Positions 42,034 to 51,040 are shown, counted from the stretch's first letter. The stretch: DNA of 64,000 bases from Azonexus sp. R2A61 (GCF_021401135.1 NZ_JACBFO010000002.1:186001-250000); one strand, 5' to 3'. The notes: generated by a model from the sequence alone, not told the origin. Numbers and translations: made by a program.

Positions 42034-42746
42034 CACCGACGCCCTGCCCCTCCTGCGGCCAGACCATGGCCAAACACCGCTTCGCCCGGCAATTGCATGG
42101 CGAGGTCGTGCTCGACATCTGTTTTCCCTGCCAGGGCATCTGGTTCGACGAGTTCGAAAGCGTACAGATCGCGCCGGGCGGCATCATCGACCTGTTCAAG
42201 CTGCTGCACCAGCACCGCGACGATCTGCGCCAGCCGCTCGCCGAACCGCTGCACTGCCCGCGCTGCCGCGACCGGCTGCTGCAGGGCCTGGACGTCAGCA
42301 AGCTCGGCGGGCGATTCAATTACCACCGCTGCCTGCAGAAACACGGGCGCTTCTCGACCTTCGGCCAGTTCATGATCGAGAAAGGCTTCGTCCGCCAGCT
42401 GGCGCCACTGGAAATCGAAGCGCTGGCGGCCCGCGTCGGCATCGTTCGCTGCAACGGTTGCGGTGCGCCGATAGACATCCGCCACGACCACGCCTGCCCG
42501 CACTGCAAGGCAGCCATCGCCGTGCTCGACCCGCAGGCCGTCGAACAGGCGCTGGCCCGCTACCAGCAGGCCGAGGTCAAGCGGACGACCGTCGATGTCG
42601 AAGCGCTCGGCGACGCCATCGTGATGCGCGAACGGGAAAAATCCCGCGCCCGCCGCGCCAACACGGCCAACGATATCGGCACGCTCGATGTCGCCGACCT
42701 GATCGGCAGCGGCATCTCGCTACTCTCGCGCCTGCTGCGCGATTGA
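42030..42746 (+). CDS. Zinc-ribbon (zf-TFIIB-type) protein
   Basis: This 238-residue protein has several zinc knuckles: CPSCGQTM...DICFPCQGIWFDEFE (the zf-TFIIB motif with WFDxxE) at the N terminus, CPRCRDRLL in the middle and CNGCGAPID...CPHCKAA. A helical tail ends in GSGISLLSRLLRD. Such proteins are widespread and uncharacterised, and may act as metal carriers or in complex assembly. It is translationally coupled to rlhA (ATGA at 42030), which hints at a role in RlhA maturation, but that is inference. Confidence 0.75.
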   Translation: MTPTPCPSCGQTMAKHRFARQLHGEVVLDICFPCQGIWFDEFESVQIAPGGIIDLFKLLHQHRDDLRQPLAEPLHCPRCRDRLLQGLDVSKLGGRFNYHRCLQKHGRFSTFGQFMIEKGFVRQLAPLEIEALAARVGIVRCNGCGAPIDIRHDHACPHCKAAIAVLDPQAVEQALARYQQAEVKRTTVDVEALGDAIVMREREKSRARRANTANDIGTLDVADLIGSGISLLSRLLRD

Positions 42747-42761
42747 CGCCGCACCAAAGAA

Positions 42762-42781
42762 AACGGCCCCGCAGGGCCGTT
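42762..42781. terminator. Bidirectional hairpin between convergent genes
   Basis: AACGGCCC (42762-42769) pairs with GGGCCGTT (42774-42781) around a CGCA loop, between the zinc-ribbon gene and the convergent OmpA-like gene. A-rich upstream bases give a U-tract on the minus transcript. Confidence 0.65.
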
Positions 42782-42801
42782 CGGGGAAGACGCGAAAGCG
42801 C

Positions 42802-43299
42802 TTACTGAACGCGCACTTCGACGCGCCGCCCTTCTTCCGCCGTACCAGTACCCAGCGTCGATTCCGGCTTGCGCAACTTGATGCGCTCGACCGGCACGCC
42901 GCCGGCGACCAGCGCTTCGCGCACCGCCAGCGCCCGCTGCCGGGCCAGTTCGGCGTTTACGGCCGCGTCGCCCGACGCATCGTGGAAGCCGGACAACAGC
43001 ACGACGCCCTCGCCGGCCCGAGCCGCCAGCGCTTCGACGATACGCAGGATGATCACGCGATCCTCGCTGGCCAGCACGGCCGAACCGACGGTGAAATAGA
43101 CCTTGGCCAGCGCGTCGCCGACCGGCACGATATCGACCTCCTCGACCTCGACGACGACCGCGGCCGGCACAGCCGGCGCCGACGACGCGCCGCTTGCCCA
43201 GACCGCCAGCCCGATGACCAGCGCGATGACGCCGCCCACGACGAAAGCCAGAACCCCGAAAACCACCCCTTGTGTTTCGTTATCGCCCTGATCGGACAT
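42802..43299 (-). CDS. OmpA-like domain inner-membrane-anchored protein
   Basis: This is a 165-residue protein. A membrane helix (about 13-35, VVFGVLAFVVGGVIALVIGLAVW) precedes an OmpA/MotB-type peptidoglycan-binding domain: VYFTVGSAVLASEDRVIILRIVEAL, LSGFHDASGDAAVNAELARQRALAVREALVAGGVP, ending VEVRV. The HDASG segment replaces the usual G-x-TD/HTD motif with HDASG, as in cytochrome-linked OmpA-like proteins. With an N-terminal anchor it lies in the periplasm facing the cell wall. No partner genes are evident. Confidence 0.8.
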   Translation of the reverse strand: MSDQGDNETQGVVFGVLAFVVGGVIALVIGLAVWASGASSAPAVPAAVVVEVEEVDIVPVGDALAKVYFTVGSAVLASEDRVIILRIVEALAARAGEGVVLLSGFHDASGDAAVNAELARQRALAVREALVAGGVPVERIKLRKPESTLGTGTAEEGRRVEVRVQ

Positions 43300-43343
43300 G
43301 CTGCAACCCCTCTCTAAACGGTTGGAAAAATGGTGCCCGCATT

Positions 43344-43895
43344 CTACGCGGACTGCGCACTCAACAATGTTTCAGGTGTGATCTGCAGCGACCGCTCGCC
43401 GCTGGCCAGCCAGATCGTCCCTTCCTGCACCGTGCACGACAAGCGCATGCCGCGCTCGGCGAGCTTGCCCAGCGCCGACGTCGTTTCGGCATCGAGGCGC
43501 AACACGGTCAGATTGTCGAACCGGGCCAACTGCGGCGAAATCTGCTGCCACCAGACGTCGACCGCACGCGCGCCGTAAGCCAGCACGACGGCGCGCTCGG
43601 CGCGGTTGCAGGCCTTGCGGATACGACTTTCGTCCGGCTGACCGACTTCCAGCAACAGCTTGACAACACCGCCCGGATCGACCTCGGCCAAAGCCGGCTC
43701 ATCGTCGCTCGACAACCCCTTGCCGAAGGAAAGATCGGGCCCGGCATGCAGCGCAAAGGCGAGCACCCGGACCATCATCCGATCGTCGGTTTCCGAGGGA
43801 TGACGGGCGATGGTCAGCGCATAGTCGGCAAAATGGCCGCGGTCGAGGTCGGCAACCTGCAGTTCGGCCTTGAAGATGGTGGATTTGAGCGCCAT
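43344..43895 (-). CDS. yaeQ: YaeQ family protein
   Basis: This is a 183-residue protein matching YaeQ over its full length: MALKSTIFKAELQVADLDRGHFADYALTIARHPSETDDRMMVR, GPDLSFGKGLSSDDEPAL and the VKLLLEVGQPDESRIRKAC strand. The family has a PD-(D/E)XK nuclease-like fold; E. coli YaeQ was reported to compensate for loss of RfaH, but its biochemical role is unsettled. It is divergent from the DUF3617 gene. Confidence 0.9.
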   Translation of the reverse strand: MALKSTIFKAELQVADLDRGHFADYALTIARHPSETDDRMMVRVLAFALHAGPDLSFGKGLSSDDEPALAEVDPGGVVKLLLEVGQPDESRIRKACNRAERAVVLAYGARAVDVWWQQISPQLARFDNLTVLRLDAETTSALGKLAERGMRLSCTVQEGTIWLASGERSLQITPETLLSAQSA

Positions 43896-44000
43896 TCGCG
43901 GCCCCGTGCAAAAGGCGCGATTATCCCACGATGAATTTCATGACGCTGCCGGCAAAGCCGTTTACGATGTATCGCACATCAAAACGTCTGGAGAACCGAC

Positions 44001-44564
44001 ATGACCGCGCCCCGTTTCGCTTCCCGCCACGCCGTTTTTCTGCTCGCCGGCCTGTTGACCGCAGGCGCCCAGGCCGCCGATGTCCCTCAGCGCAAATCCG
44101 GCCTTTGGGAGATCAACACCCGGATGTCCGGGATGCCCGCCGGCATGCCGGGCCAGGGGCCGATCCAGATGTGCGTCGACCGGAGCAGCGACGACGTGTT
44201 GAAGGAACGCGCCGAACGCGACGGCAAACGCAACTGCCCGGTCATGGAAGTCAAACCCGGCGCCGGCAAGGTGACCGTGCACAGCGTCTGCAAGGACGGC
44301 CGGACGACGATGACCACCGACGCCGTGATGACCGGCGATTTCGACAATAGCTACCGCAACGACATGGTCACCCGCTTCGACCCGCCGCAGAACGGCATGA
44401 AGGAAATGAAGATGGTTCAGGAAGCCCGCTGGCTCGGCCCCTGCAAGAAGGGCCAGAAACCGGGCGACGTGATCATGCCGGGGATGGGCAAGTTCAACAT
44501 GCAGGAAATGATGAACGACCCGCAGGTACGCGAGGCGATGAAGCGCCAGCCACAGGCCCGCTGA
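44001..44564 (+). CDS. DUF3617 family periplasmic protein
   Basis: This is a 187-residue protein. A signal peptide (about 1-25, ending AGAQA) precedes the DUF3617 domain, beginning VPQRKSGLWEINTRMSG. Conserved cysteines are in MCVDR, NCPVMEV, HSVCKDG and GPCKKG. The C-terminal third is Met/Lys-rich (GKFNMQEMMNDPQVREAMK). The family is common in Rhodocyclales and related groups and has no known function; four cysteines suggest disulfides in the periplasm. Confidence 0.85.
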   Translation: MTAPRFASRHAVFLLAGLLTAGAQAADVPQRKSGLWEINTRMSGMPAGMPGQGPIQMCVDRSSDDVLKERAERDGKRNCPVMEVKPGAGKVTVHSVCKDGRTTMTTDAVMTGDFDNSYRNDMVTRFDPPQNGMKEMKMVQEARWLGPCKKGQKPGDVIMPGMGKFNMQEMMNDPQVREAMKRQPQAR

Positions 44565-44568
44565 AAAC

Positions 44569-44793
44569 ATGCTGGCGATGGCCGTCGACCGCAGGCGCTG
44601 CGCTGCCTGCCAGCGCTGGTCGGGACAGCGGCAAGCCGCCGAGCAGCCGGGCAGCGTGCTGGTCGAGGCCGAAACGGCCGTCGGCCTGTGTCTGGGCGGT
44701 CCGTGGAACAACAGCGAAAGACGCGCCCGCTCGGCCTGTGGGCACTGGACGATCTGGCCGGACTTGCTGCCAGCCGACGGCGGGAACGGCTAA
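44569..44793 (+). CDS. Small cysteine-containing protein
   Basis: This 74-residue protein (MLAMAVDRRRCAACQRW) has Cys-x-x-Cys near the start and two later cysteines (AVGLCLGGPW, RSACGHWTIW). The spacing is that of a small zinc-binding protein. It follows the DUF3617 gene by 4 bp. Its TAA overlaps the stop of the convergent HDOD gene (44790-44793), so both genes end on the same few bases. I do not recognise a named family, but the Cys/Trp pattern looks conserved. Confidence 0.5.
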   Translation: MLAMAVDRRRCAACQRWSGQRQAAEQPGSVLVEAETAVGLCLGGPWNNSERRARSACGHWTIWPDLLPADGGNG

Positions 44794-45641
44794 GCCGGCG
44801 CGAAGGTCTTGCCCAGGTAGCGGGCACGCGCCTCGATGCGGCCGAACAGGTAATTGAGATCCTGCGTCCAGTCGACGCCGATCAGCGCGCAGGCCGTCTG
44901 CGACAGATAACGCACCCGGGCCTCCTCCTGACGAGTCAGATCGAGCGCGTTGGTCAGCGCCTCGGCCACGTGCGTCACCGCCACCAGCTTCTCGCCCGGC
45001 GGATGCTCGTCGTGATGATGCTCGATGGCCGCCACCACCGCCTCCGGCAGCTTCCAGGCCCGCGCCAGCACGCCGCCGATAAAGCAGTGATCGACGCCGA
45101 AATAGGCCCGCTCGGCTTCCTGGATATCGCAACCTTCGTCGCCGGCATTGATCACCATGCGAACCATCTGGAACTCCAGCGGATGAAAACGCGCCATCCA
45201 CAACTGACCGATGTCGTGCAGCAAGCCGCAGACCAGCGCGTAATCCGGCGACACGTGAGCGATACGCGCCAGTTCCTGCGCCGCCACCCCGACCGCCAGG
45301 CTGTGCTCCCAGAAATAATGGCTCATCCGGCTTTCGTGCGAGAACTCGGCCAGACTGACGCCGAGGACGATCTCGCGAACCCGGGCAAGTCCGATCAGGG
45401 AAACCGCGACCTGCATGTCGCGTAGATCGCGCTGGATGCGCGACCCCATCACCGCCGCGTTGGCGATCGACAGCACGCGTGCGGTAATCACCGGATCGCG
45501 TCCGACCAGCTGGATCAGCGCACCGATCGTCGCGTTCTCGTCGTCCAGTGTTTGCAGCAGTTCGTTGACCACCGACGGAAAGGCGGGCAGCAAACCGGCC
45601 CGCTCGATGATTTCGCGTTCGCTCAGCTGCAGTTGCATCAA
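44790..45641 (-). CDS. HDOD domain protein
   Basis: This 283-residue protein is a single HDOD domain: LPAFPSVVNELLQTLDDENATIGALIQLVGRDPVITARVLSIAN opens it, and VCGLLHDIGQL and EHHHDEHPPGEKLVAVTHVAE are the HD-derived motifs. HDOD proteins lack phosphodiesterase activity and act as signalling scaffolds in c-di-GMP, chemotaxis or virulence networks. It is translationally coupled to the 108-residue gene (overlap 45638-45641), and together they look like a split signalling unit. Confidence 0.87.
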   Translation of the reverse strand: MMQLQLSEREIIERAGLLPAFPSVVNELLQTLDDENATIGALIQLVGRDPVITARVLSIANAAVMGSRIQRDLRDMQVAVSLIGLARVREIVLGVSLAEFSHESRMSHYFWEHSLAVGVAAQELARIAHVSPDYALVCGLLHDIGQLWMARFHPLEFQMVRMVINAGDEGCDIQEAERAYFGVDHCFIGGVLARAWKLPEAVVAAIEHHHDEHPPGEKLVAVTHVAEALTNALDLTRQEEARVRYLSQTACALIGVDWTQDLNYLFGRIEARARYLGKTFAPA

Positions 45642-45964
45642 AGACTCCGGTAGGCAAGCACTGCCCGATACAGCCCGTCGAGCGCCGGATGTTCCAGATT
45701 GGCTTGCGAAAAGATACGGTCCAGTCGTGCCTTATGCTGAAACAGATCGGCTTCGCGCTCCTCGTCGCTGCGCGGATCGTCTTCGACGATGCAGAGGAAC
45801 TCGCCGTGACGCATGGCAATCTGACGGATCGAGGTTTCGGTCAGTTCGTGGCCGGCCGGCAAGGTGAAATTGGTGATGCCGTGTTCGGCCAGCGCCAGCG
45901 GCGCCCCCAGCACCATGCCCTCGACCACGTCGGAAATCGGCAGGTAACGCAGATGTTTGTTCAT
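45638..45964 (-). CDS. Hypothetical protein coupled to HDOD protein
   Basis: This 108-residue protein (MNKHLRYLPISDVVEGMVLGAPLALAEHGITNF) resembles, over its first 60 residues, the short regions that precede HD-GYP domains (LPISDxxxGMVL). This suggests a regulatory partner of the HDOD protein with which it overlaps by 4 bp. I cannot name the family with certainty. The upstream gap is AT-rich and contains tandem TTGATATTT repeats (46029-46046). Confidence 0.65.
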   Translation of the reverse strand: MNKHLRYLPISDVVEGMVLGAPLALAEHGITNFTLPAGHELTETSIRQIAMRHGEFLCIVEDDPRSDEEREADLFQHKARLDRIFSQANLEHPALDGLYRAVLAYRSL

Positions 45965-46020
45965 GCCAGGGCCGTCACAGTGTGAAACATGACTTCATCC
46001 TAAGCCACAAATAACAAAAA

Positions 46021-46046
46021 ATCAACAATTGATATTTTTGATATTT
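46021..46046. repeat. AT-rich tandem and inverted repeats upstream of the HDOD operon
   Basis: TTGATATTT is repeated head to tail at 46029-46037 and 46038-46046, and ATCAA-CAA-TTGAT (46021-46033) is an inverted repeat overlapping it. The patch is AT-rich against a GC-rich background and lies between the two minus-strand genes, upstream of the 108-residue gene. Confidence 0.6.
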
Positions 46047-46048
46047 AC

Positions 46049-46360
46049 TTAGGCAGTCACGCGATTGAGCAACAAGGACAGCTCCGGATAATACCCGTTC
46101 ACACTGACTTCGATACGCCGCCCGATGCTCACCGCCTCCGCCACCTCGCGCGCCGCCGGGGAGCCGGAGAGCAGATCGGAAAAACATTCGCCGGCATCGA
46201 CCAACAGGAACAGCTTGACCAGCAGATCGCCGCAAGCGCGGTAATACGCCGGATCGAGCCGGACGCCGTGGGCGCCGAAATCGCAGACATCGAGATAATG
46301 CGCGGCGGCCGTGGCACTGGCCTCCATGGCACGAAGCTCGTATTCGCTGAACCGGGACAT
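46049..46360 (-). CDS. Hypothetical protein, 103 residues
   Basis: This soluble helical protein (MSRFSEYELRAMEASATAAAHYLDVCDFGAHGVRLDPAYY) has one Cys pair region (VCDFGAHG, RACGDLL). AGGAGCAGG precedes the ATG. I do not recognise a family. It lies alone between the HDOD operon and the secretion operon. Confidence 0.6.
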   Translation of the reverse strand: MSRFSEYELRAMEASATAAAHYLDVCDFGAHGVRLDPAYYRACGDLLVKLFLLVDAGECFSDLLSGSPAAREVAEAVSIGRRIEVSVNGYYPELSLLLNRVTA

Positions 46361-46460
46361 GATCCTGCTCCTTCGTAAAATCCTTGTGTCGACTGTATTT
46401 ACGGCAGCAGAAGGGAAAATCTTAGGAAAAATGATGTCGACCGCAAAAGTCTCGACCCTG

Positions 46461-46494
46461 AAAAAAAAAGGGCTTCCGAAGAAGCCCTTTTTTT
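46461..46494. terminator. Strong bidirectional terminator at the end of the two-partner secretion operon
   Basis: A nine-base A run (46461-46469), GGGCTTC (46470-46476), loop CGAA, GAAGCCC (46481-46487), then seven T. It ends tpsB (minus) and would also stop any plus-strand transcription. Confidence 0.92.
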
Positions 46495-46506
46495 GCTGCA
46501 CCGCTA

Positions 46507-48174
46507 TCAGTTGAAAAGATAACCCACCGTAAACCAGACACGGGGATTTCGGTCGGCGGTATCGGACTGCGCTCTGCCACCATGGTTTTGCCAAGCGACG
46601 TTTGCATCCATATTCCAGTTGTTTCGCTGGTAACGCAGACCGAGACCGGAACCCGAGATGGAGCGATAGTTATCGGATACCGGCGTCGTCAGACTGGCAG
46701 GATTCGCGTTGAGTCTCGACTTTCCGCTATCGTGAAAGACATAGGGAACGAAGGCCCCCACGGCATAACGCAATTCAAGCTGAGCCAACCACCCCTCGTC
46801 GGCATTGCCTTCACCACTCGGATAGGCCCGCACGCCATAAGCGCCACCGAGGCTGAAACTCTCGGAGGAATCCAGGTTCTTGTTCGCCCACTGCCCCGAA
46901 AAACGGCCAAACAGCGTAAAGCCAGCCGGCAAGGCCTGCAGACGGGCGACATCCAGATTGATCTTGTTGAAATTGCCTGCCGTATGCTGACCGCTTGCCG
47001 TATCGCTGGCCATCAACCCGCCATCCAGGATCAGACGGCCCCGCGTGTAAGCCAAAGCCCCGTAGGTGATTCCGCCACCGAGCACCCCGTCGCGGTGATC
47101 AAAAGTCAGGGAAATCGGCAACGCGTTACTCGACTTCTGATCGTCGCTAGCCGTAGCTCCTTGCTCATCGCGCAAGCGCTTGTGCTGATACGTCAGGCTG
47201 ACAGCCAGATTGCTGCGTTGCGAGCGCACAAGCGGATAGCTCAACCCAAGGCTACTGACCTTTGCCGTACCGGTGGCATCCAGGCTCTCGAAATCCTTGG
47301 CCAACTGATAGTAGGTATGAGCGTAACCGGCATTCAGGCGCAGGCCGGAAACACCTACTGGCAAGCTGTAACCCAAACTACCGAGCCACATGCGCTCTTC
47401 GGTGTATAGCGTGCGCAAGCTGAACTGGTCACCCAGTAAAAATGGGCTGTTCCATTGCAGGTTGGCCCGCAGACGATGCTCGCCAGTGTAGCGGTTGCCA
47501 TGATTGTCGACGCCTAGATCACCGGTAATCGGTGCAGTACGCTCGACTTGAACATCCAAATCCCCTGTGCCGATCGTCTCGCCAGGACGAATGATCGGCG
47601 TCGTTCTGACGCCAGGGAGATCGTCGAGCAACAGCGTGGCTCGCTCAAGTGGCTGGCTTTCGATCACGGAACCAGAGGCCAGCGGCGAAAGAAAACGCTG
47701 GGCTCGCGTATCGCCCAAAGCCTGCACCTTGCCATAACGCCCCTCGACGACCTCGATGCGCAGGCGGCCTTCACTCAGCGCCTGAGGAGGCAGGAAAGCT
47801 CTGGCAAAAGGATAGCCCTGCGCATGGTAGTAAGCACCAATCGCATTCGCCAGGCCACGTAGCCCTGCAAAATCGTAGGACTTGCCGACAGCATCCCCCA
47901 GCACCGCGCGCAATGCGTCTTCACTGAATAGCGTGTTTCCCGAAAAGCCTATCGACTGGAGAACAATTTGCTGGCCACCGGGCTGTACGGAGGCAGGCTG
48001 TGGCGGCTGAATTTCCACCGTCGCACCCTGCTTTGGCGCGATGCTCGGCTGCTGGTTCAACTCTTGCAAGCTGCGACCAGCATCGGGCGCCTGCTGCGCC
48101 AGGACCGATATGGGAAAAGCCATCGTGATCGCCGCAGCAATCACATGCAGGATCAGTGGTTTGTTTTTCTGCAT
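46507..48174 (-). CDS. Two-partner secretion outer membrane transporter (TpsB, FhaC/ShlB family)
   Basis: This is a 555-residue protein. A signal peptide (about 1-26) is followed by two POTRA regions: SIGFSGNTLFSEDALRAVLGDAVGKSYDFAGLRGLANAIGAYYHAQGYPFARA, then GRLRIEVVEGRYGKV. A 16-strand beta-barrel follows, with the conserved VRTTPIIRPGETIGTGDLDVQVE linker and SLGGAYGVRAYPSGEG, the loop-6 signature (VRGY/VRAY). It translocates the TpsA exoprotein encoded 12 bp upstream. The last residues VWFTVGYLFN end in Phe-Asn, whereas a terminal Phe is usual. Confidence 0.93.
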   Translation of the reverse strand: MQKNKPLILHVIAAAITMAFPISVLAQQAPDAGRSLQELNQQPSIAPKQGATVEIQPPQPASVQPGGQQIVLQSIGFSGNTLFSEDALRAVLGDAVGKSYDFAGLRGLANAIGAYYHAQGYPFARAFLPPQALSEGRLRIEVVEGRYGKVQALGDTRAQRFLSPLASGSVIESQPLERATLLLDDLPGVRTTPIIRPGETIGTGDLDVQVERTAPITGDLGVDNHGNRYTGEHRLRANLQWNSPFLLGDQFSLRTLYTEERMWLGSLGYSLPVGVSGLRLNAGYAHTYYQLAKDFESLDATGTAKVSSLGLSYPLVRSQRSNLAVSLTYQHKRLRDEQGATASDDQKSSNALPISLTFDHRDGVLGGGITYGALAYTRGRLILDGGLMASDTASGQHTAGNFNKINLDVARLQALPAGFTLFGRFSGQWANKNLDSSESFSLGGAYGVRAYPSGEGNADEGWLAQLELRYAVGAFVPYVFHDSGKSRLNANPASLTTPVSDNYRSISGSGLGLRYQRNNWNMDANVAWQNHGGRAQSDTADRNPRVWFTVGYLFN

Positions 48175-48186
48175 GATTTCTATACG

Positions 48187-50907
48187 TTATTGGTTTTTAT
48201 CAGAATTATTGTCGCCCTGGGTGCCATAATTCACACCGCCAGCCACCCGGAGTACAGTCATGAAACCATTCGGTGTGCTCCCCCCCGAAGTTGCATCAAA
48301 ATTCGGAAGTTGTTCAGCAGGAGCGTCAGGCGACACCCCGCTTCCCTGAGCACCGGTAGCGGGACCAGCATTGCCTGAGCCCGCGGGCTGCGTGGGAACA
48401 TCCAGGAAAGCCAGTCCTCCCGAAAGGTTGGGCGTCCCCAAAGGATTATTACCGAAACTGGCCCCAGGTACCCCTCCCAGACTGCTTGCAGCAGCCGTTC
48501 CACTCTGCACGTTTTCCGGCACGGCCACGCCGCTAACCGTGGAACCACCACTCGCGGTATTGCCAACCATCTGTCCGATGGTCCCCTGCACATTCGATAT
48601 CGCTGCCTGCTCCGGAATATTGGAAACCGGCGCGCTCGGTGTGCTGGGAGTTACGCCGGCCGACTGACCGACGTTGTTGATCACGTTATTGATCTGGGAA
48701 ACCGGTGCCGCTGCGTAAAACCAGGTCAAGGAGCTACTTTGCGCATTCGCCACATCCCCAAGATTCATGAAAATGGCGTAAGAGCCATCATGATATGCGG
48801 AGATCGCCGAGGAGACCGGGTCCTTCTGAACGATACGACCGGAGAAATCGCCCCAGTTGTTGAACAGCGTATTGGTGCCCGGCGTCGTCGAATAGAAGAG
48901 AATCGCCGCCCCCTGGGCCGTCGTCGAATTCGGATCATCTTCGGAGACCAGAATGGCGCTACCGAGATCGTTCTGATTCTGGATGCGTTCGAAGCCACTG
49001 GCGCCAATATTGCCCTTGGTCTTGTAATTGCTGTCGTTGACCGCAATCCAGTCATCCGAGGTACCGATCCAGATACGGACATTGCTCTTGTCGGCACCGC
49101 TAATGTTATTGATCGTCGTTGTCGTCTTCAGGAAATTACTGTTCTGTTCCAGCGTGTAAGCGTTGGTCAGTTTGATCTGCCCCTCGGCGCCAAATGTGTA
49201 GGTATTGGTCGCCGTGATCGTGCCAACCCCTTCCTGATATTTGGCAATGTTGATGCTCTGACCGGCGGTCGTGAAAGAGCTATTGCTACCACCGCTGGTG
49301 TAGGAGATCACGCCAGAGGTATTCCAGCCGCCGTTATTCGTTCCGCCGACCCCGACCGCCATATCCAATGCATAATCGGAGTAGGTCAAAGGAAACCAGT
49401 CGTTACGGCCACTTGAGACATTGTCGAAATACCAGGGCTGAAGCAACATGCCAAGAGAATTCAGGGAAGCTTCGGTACCGTTGCCAAATCGGAGGAACCC
49501 ATTATCGAAGACCAGGTTCTTGACACTGCCGCCACTCCCCTTCTTCCAGGTGAATGCCGCCGGATTCGGAATCAGCACATCAACACCATCGGCAACACGA
49601 TATGCGCTGCCGGCACCGCTCGCCGTTGCCTGTCCATATTCAAAAGCCAGACTGGCGCTTCCTGAGGCCAACAAACTCGCATTGACGTTGATATCGTTAC
49701 CGGCCGACAGCGTCAGTTTGTTGGCATTCCAGGCAATCGACTCATTGACGTCGATATTGTTGTCAGCCGCAATTGTGACATTCGTATTCCCGCCCCCCGA
49801 CGACAAGGCATCGGCAATTACCGAAGCACCGACCGACGCCCCCCCGATGGCACCATTACCACTGTCGATCGTGACGTTTACCGGATCAATCAACCATTCG
49901 GCTGCACGAATTTTAGTGCCGACATCGATATCCAGCGTCTTCCCGGAGGTTTCCACGAAACCGCCGGTGGCATCGAGCGTGCCCTCCACGTGAGTGTGAC
50001 CGCCATGGGCAAACAGAATGATCTCGCCCTTCTCGCCAGTCGCCAACGCCTGCGCCTCGACAAGCCCCGTATTATTGATGACGCTGCTGGCCAGATTGTC
50101 CGCAGCCTGAGAAGTTAGCAAGACCGTACCGCCATTTGCCCTGATCGCCCCACCGTTGGCAATCAGCGTTTCCAGGGTGTCGTTTTCAATTTGCAGCTTG
50201 ACTGGCCCACCCATATCCAGCGTCACGCGACTACCCGCACCGAGCAGGACATTACCGCCATCGGCGGTCAAGGAACCATTGTTGATGATCTTCGCAGCGA
50301 TCAGCGCAATCGTGCCGCCGGGAGCCGCCGAGATGTTCCCCTGATTGATGATTGCGTTACCGCTGCTACCCGCAAAACGGTAGTTGCCGCTCATGAAATC
50401 GGCCGTTGCCATGTTCAATGTCGAAGCCACCAGACTACCGACGTTGACCTGTGCGGAAGGGGAAAAAAGAACCCCGTTGGGATTGATCAGGAACACCTGC
50501 CCGTTGGCCGTGAGTGCCCCCTGGATCACCGAAACATCCGATCCGAGCACGCGATTCAACGCCACCGCGCTGGCTGACGGCTGAACGAAATTGACCGAAT
50601 TTCCCTGACCAATCGAGAAACTCTGCCAATCGATTGCCATATTGCCGGAAGCTTGCGTAATCGTCATCGCACTACCGGACTGCGCAATGGTCCCACTGCC
50701 GGCGACGACCGTCCCGCCGGTCGGCAGCGTCCCGCTGGCCCAGCCAGCGGCATTAAGCGAACCGAGCACCAGGCCCGCAGCCACCAGGCGAACTGCCCTG
50801 CCTCCACTCTTGCCTTTCGCGCGCGCAAATTCCGCGACAGCGACAAAAGCATTGAGAATATCGTTCCAGACCAGACGATAGGTGTGATTGAGGGAGGCAC
50901 GTTTCAT
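48187..50907 (-). CDS. Two-partner secretion exoprotein (TpsA) with unusual non-repetitive passenger
   Basis: This is a 906-residue exoprotein. The start MKRASLNHTYRLVWNDILNAFVAVAEFARAKGKSGGR is an ESPR-type extended signal. The TPS domain (about 60-330) has the NPNG motif at 142-145 (INPNGVLFSPSAQVNVGSLVAST). Beyond the beta-helix, residues about 440-700 are a unique region without repeats, rich in Asn/Trp/Tyr (FDNGFLRFGNGTEAS, PWYFDNVSSGRNDWFPLTY). The Pro/Ser/Gly tail has no adhesin-type repeats. Most TpsA proteins exceed 1,500 residues, so it is short. GGAGATTGGTC precedes the ATG. A divergently placed regulator and kinase lie next to it. Confidence 0.9.
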   Translation of the reverse strand: MKRASLNHTYRLVWNDILNAFVAVAEFARAKGKSGGRAVRLVAAGLVLGSLNAAGWASGTLPTGGTVVAGSGTIAQSGSAMTITQASGNMAIDWQSFSIGQGNSVNFVQPSASAVALNRVLGSDVSVIQGALTANGQVFLINPNGVLFSPSAQVNVGSLVASTLNMATADFMSGNYRFAGSSGNAIINQGNISAAPGGTIALIAAKIINNGSLTADGGNVLLGAGSRVTLDMGGPVKLQIENDTLETLIANGGAIRANGGTVLLTSQAADNLASSVINNTGLVEAQALATGEKGEIILFAHGGHTHVEGTLDATGGFVETSGKTLDIDVGTKIRAAEWLIDPVNVTIDSGNGAIGGASVGASVIADALSSGGGNTNVTIAADNNIDVNESIAWNANKLTLSAGNDINVNASLLASGSASLAFEYGQATASGAGSAYRVADGVDVLIPNPAAFTWKKGSGGSVKNLVFDNGFLRFGNGTEASLNSLGMLLQPWYFDNVSSGRNDWFPLTYSDYALDMAVGVGGTNNGGWNTSGVISYTSGGSNSSFTTAGQSINIAKYQEGVGTITATNTYTFGAEGQIKLTNAYTLEQNSNFLKTTTTINNISGADKSNVRIWIGTSDDWIAVNDSNYKTKGNIGASGFERIQNQNDLGSAILVSEDDPNSTTAQGAAILFYSTTPGTNTLFNNWGDFSGRIVQKDPVSSAISAYHDGSYAIFMNLGDVANAQSSSLTWFYAAAPVSQINNVINNVGQSAGVTPSTPSAPVSNIPEQAAISNVQGTIGQMVGNTASGGSTVSGVAVPENVQSGTAAASSLGGVPGASFGNNPLGTPNLSGGLAFLDVPTQPAGSGNAGPATGAQGSGVSPDAPAEQLPNFDATSGGSTPNGFMTVLRVAGGVNYGTQGDNNSDKNQ

Positions 50908-51008
50908 GACCAATCTCCAACAGCGTTCAAAAGTGTTGCCATTTATCGATCCATGACCAGCAAATGGCATTAAGCAGTTTGATGTTAGAGATTTTCAGAA
51001 ATTTAGAA

Positions 51009-51025
51009 CTTACATTTCCTTACAT
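51009..51025. promoter_or_regulatory. Direct repeat CTTACAT at 10-bp spacing (candidate response-regulator box of tpsA)
   Basis: CTTACAT at 51009-51015 and 51019-51025 (ATGTAAG on the tpsA strand) lie one helical turn apart, about 100 bp upstream of the tpsA start. They are in the AT-rich gap between tpsA and the OmpR-family regulator gene at 51041. This is the usual format of an OmpR-type operator. Confidence 0.6.
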
Positions 51026-51040
51026 CAGATCAAACACGAT

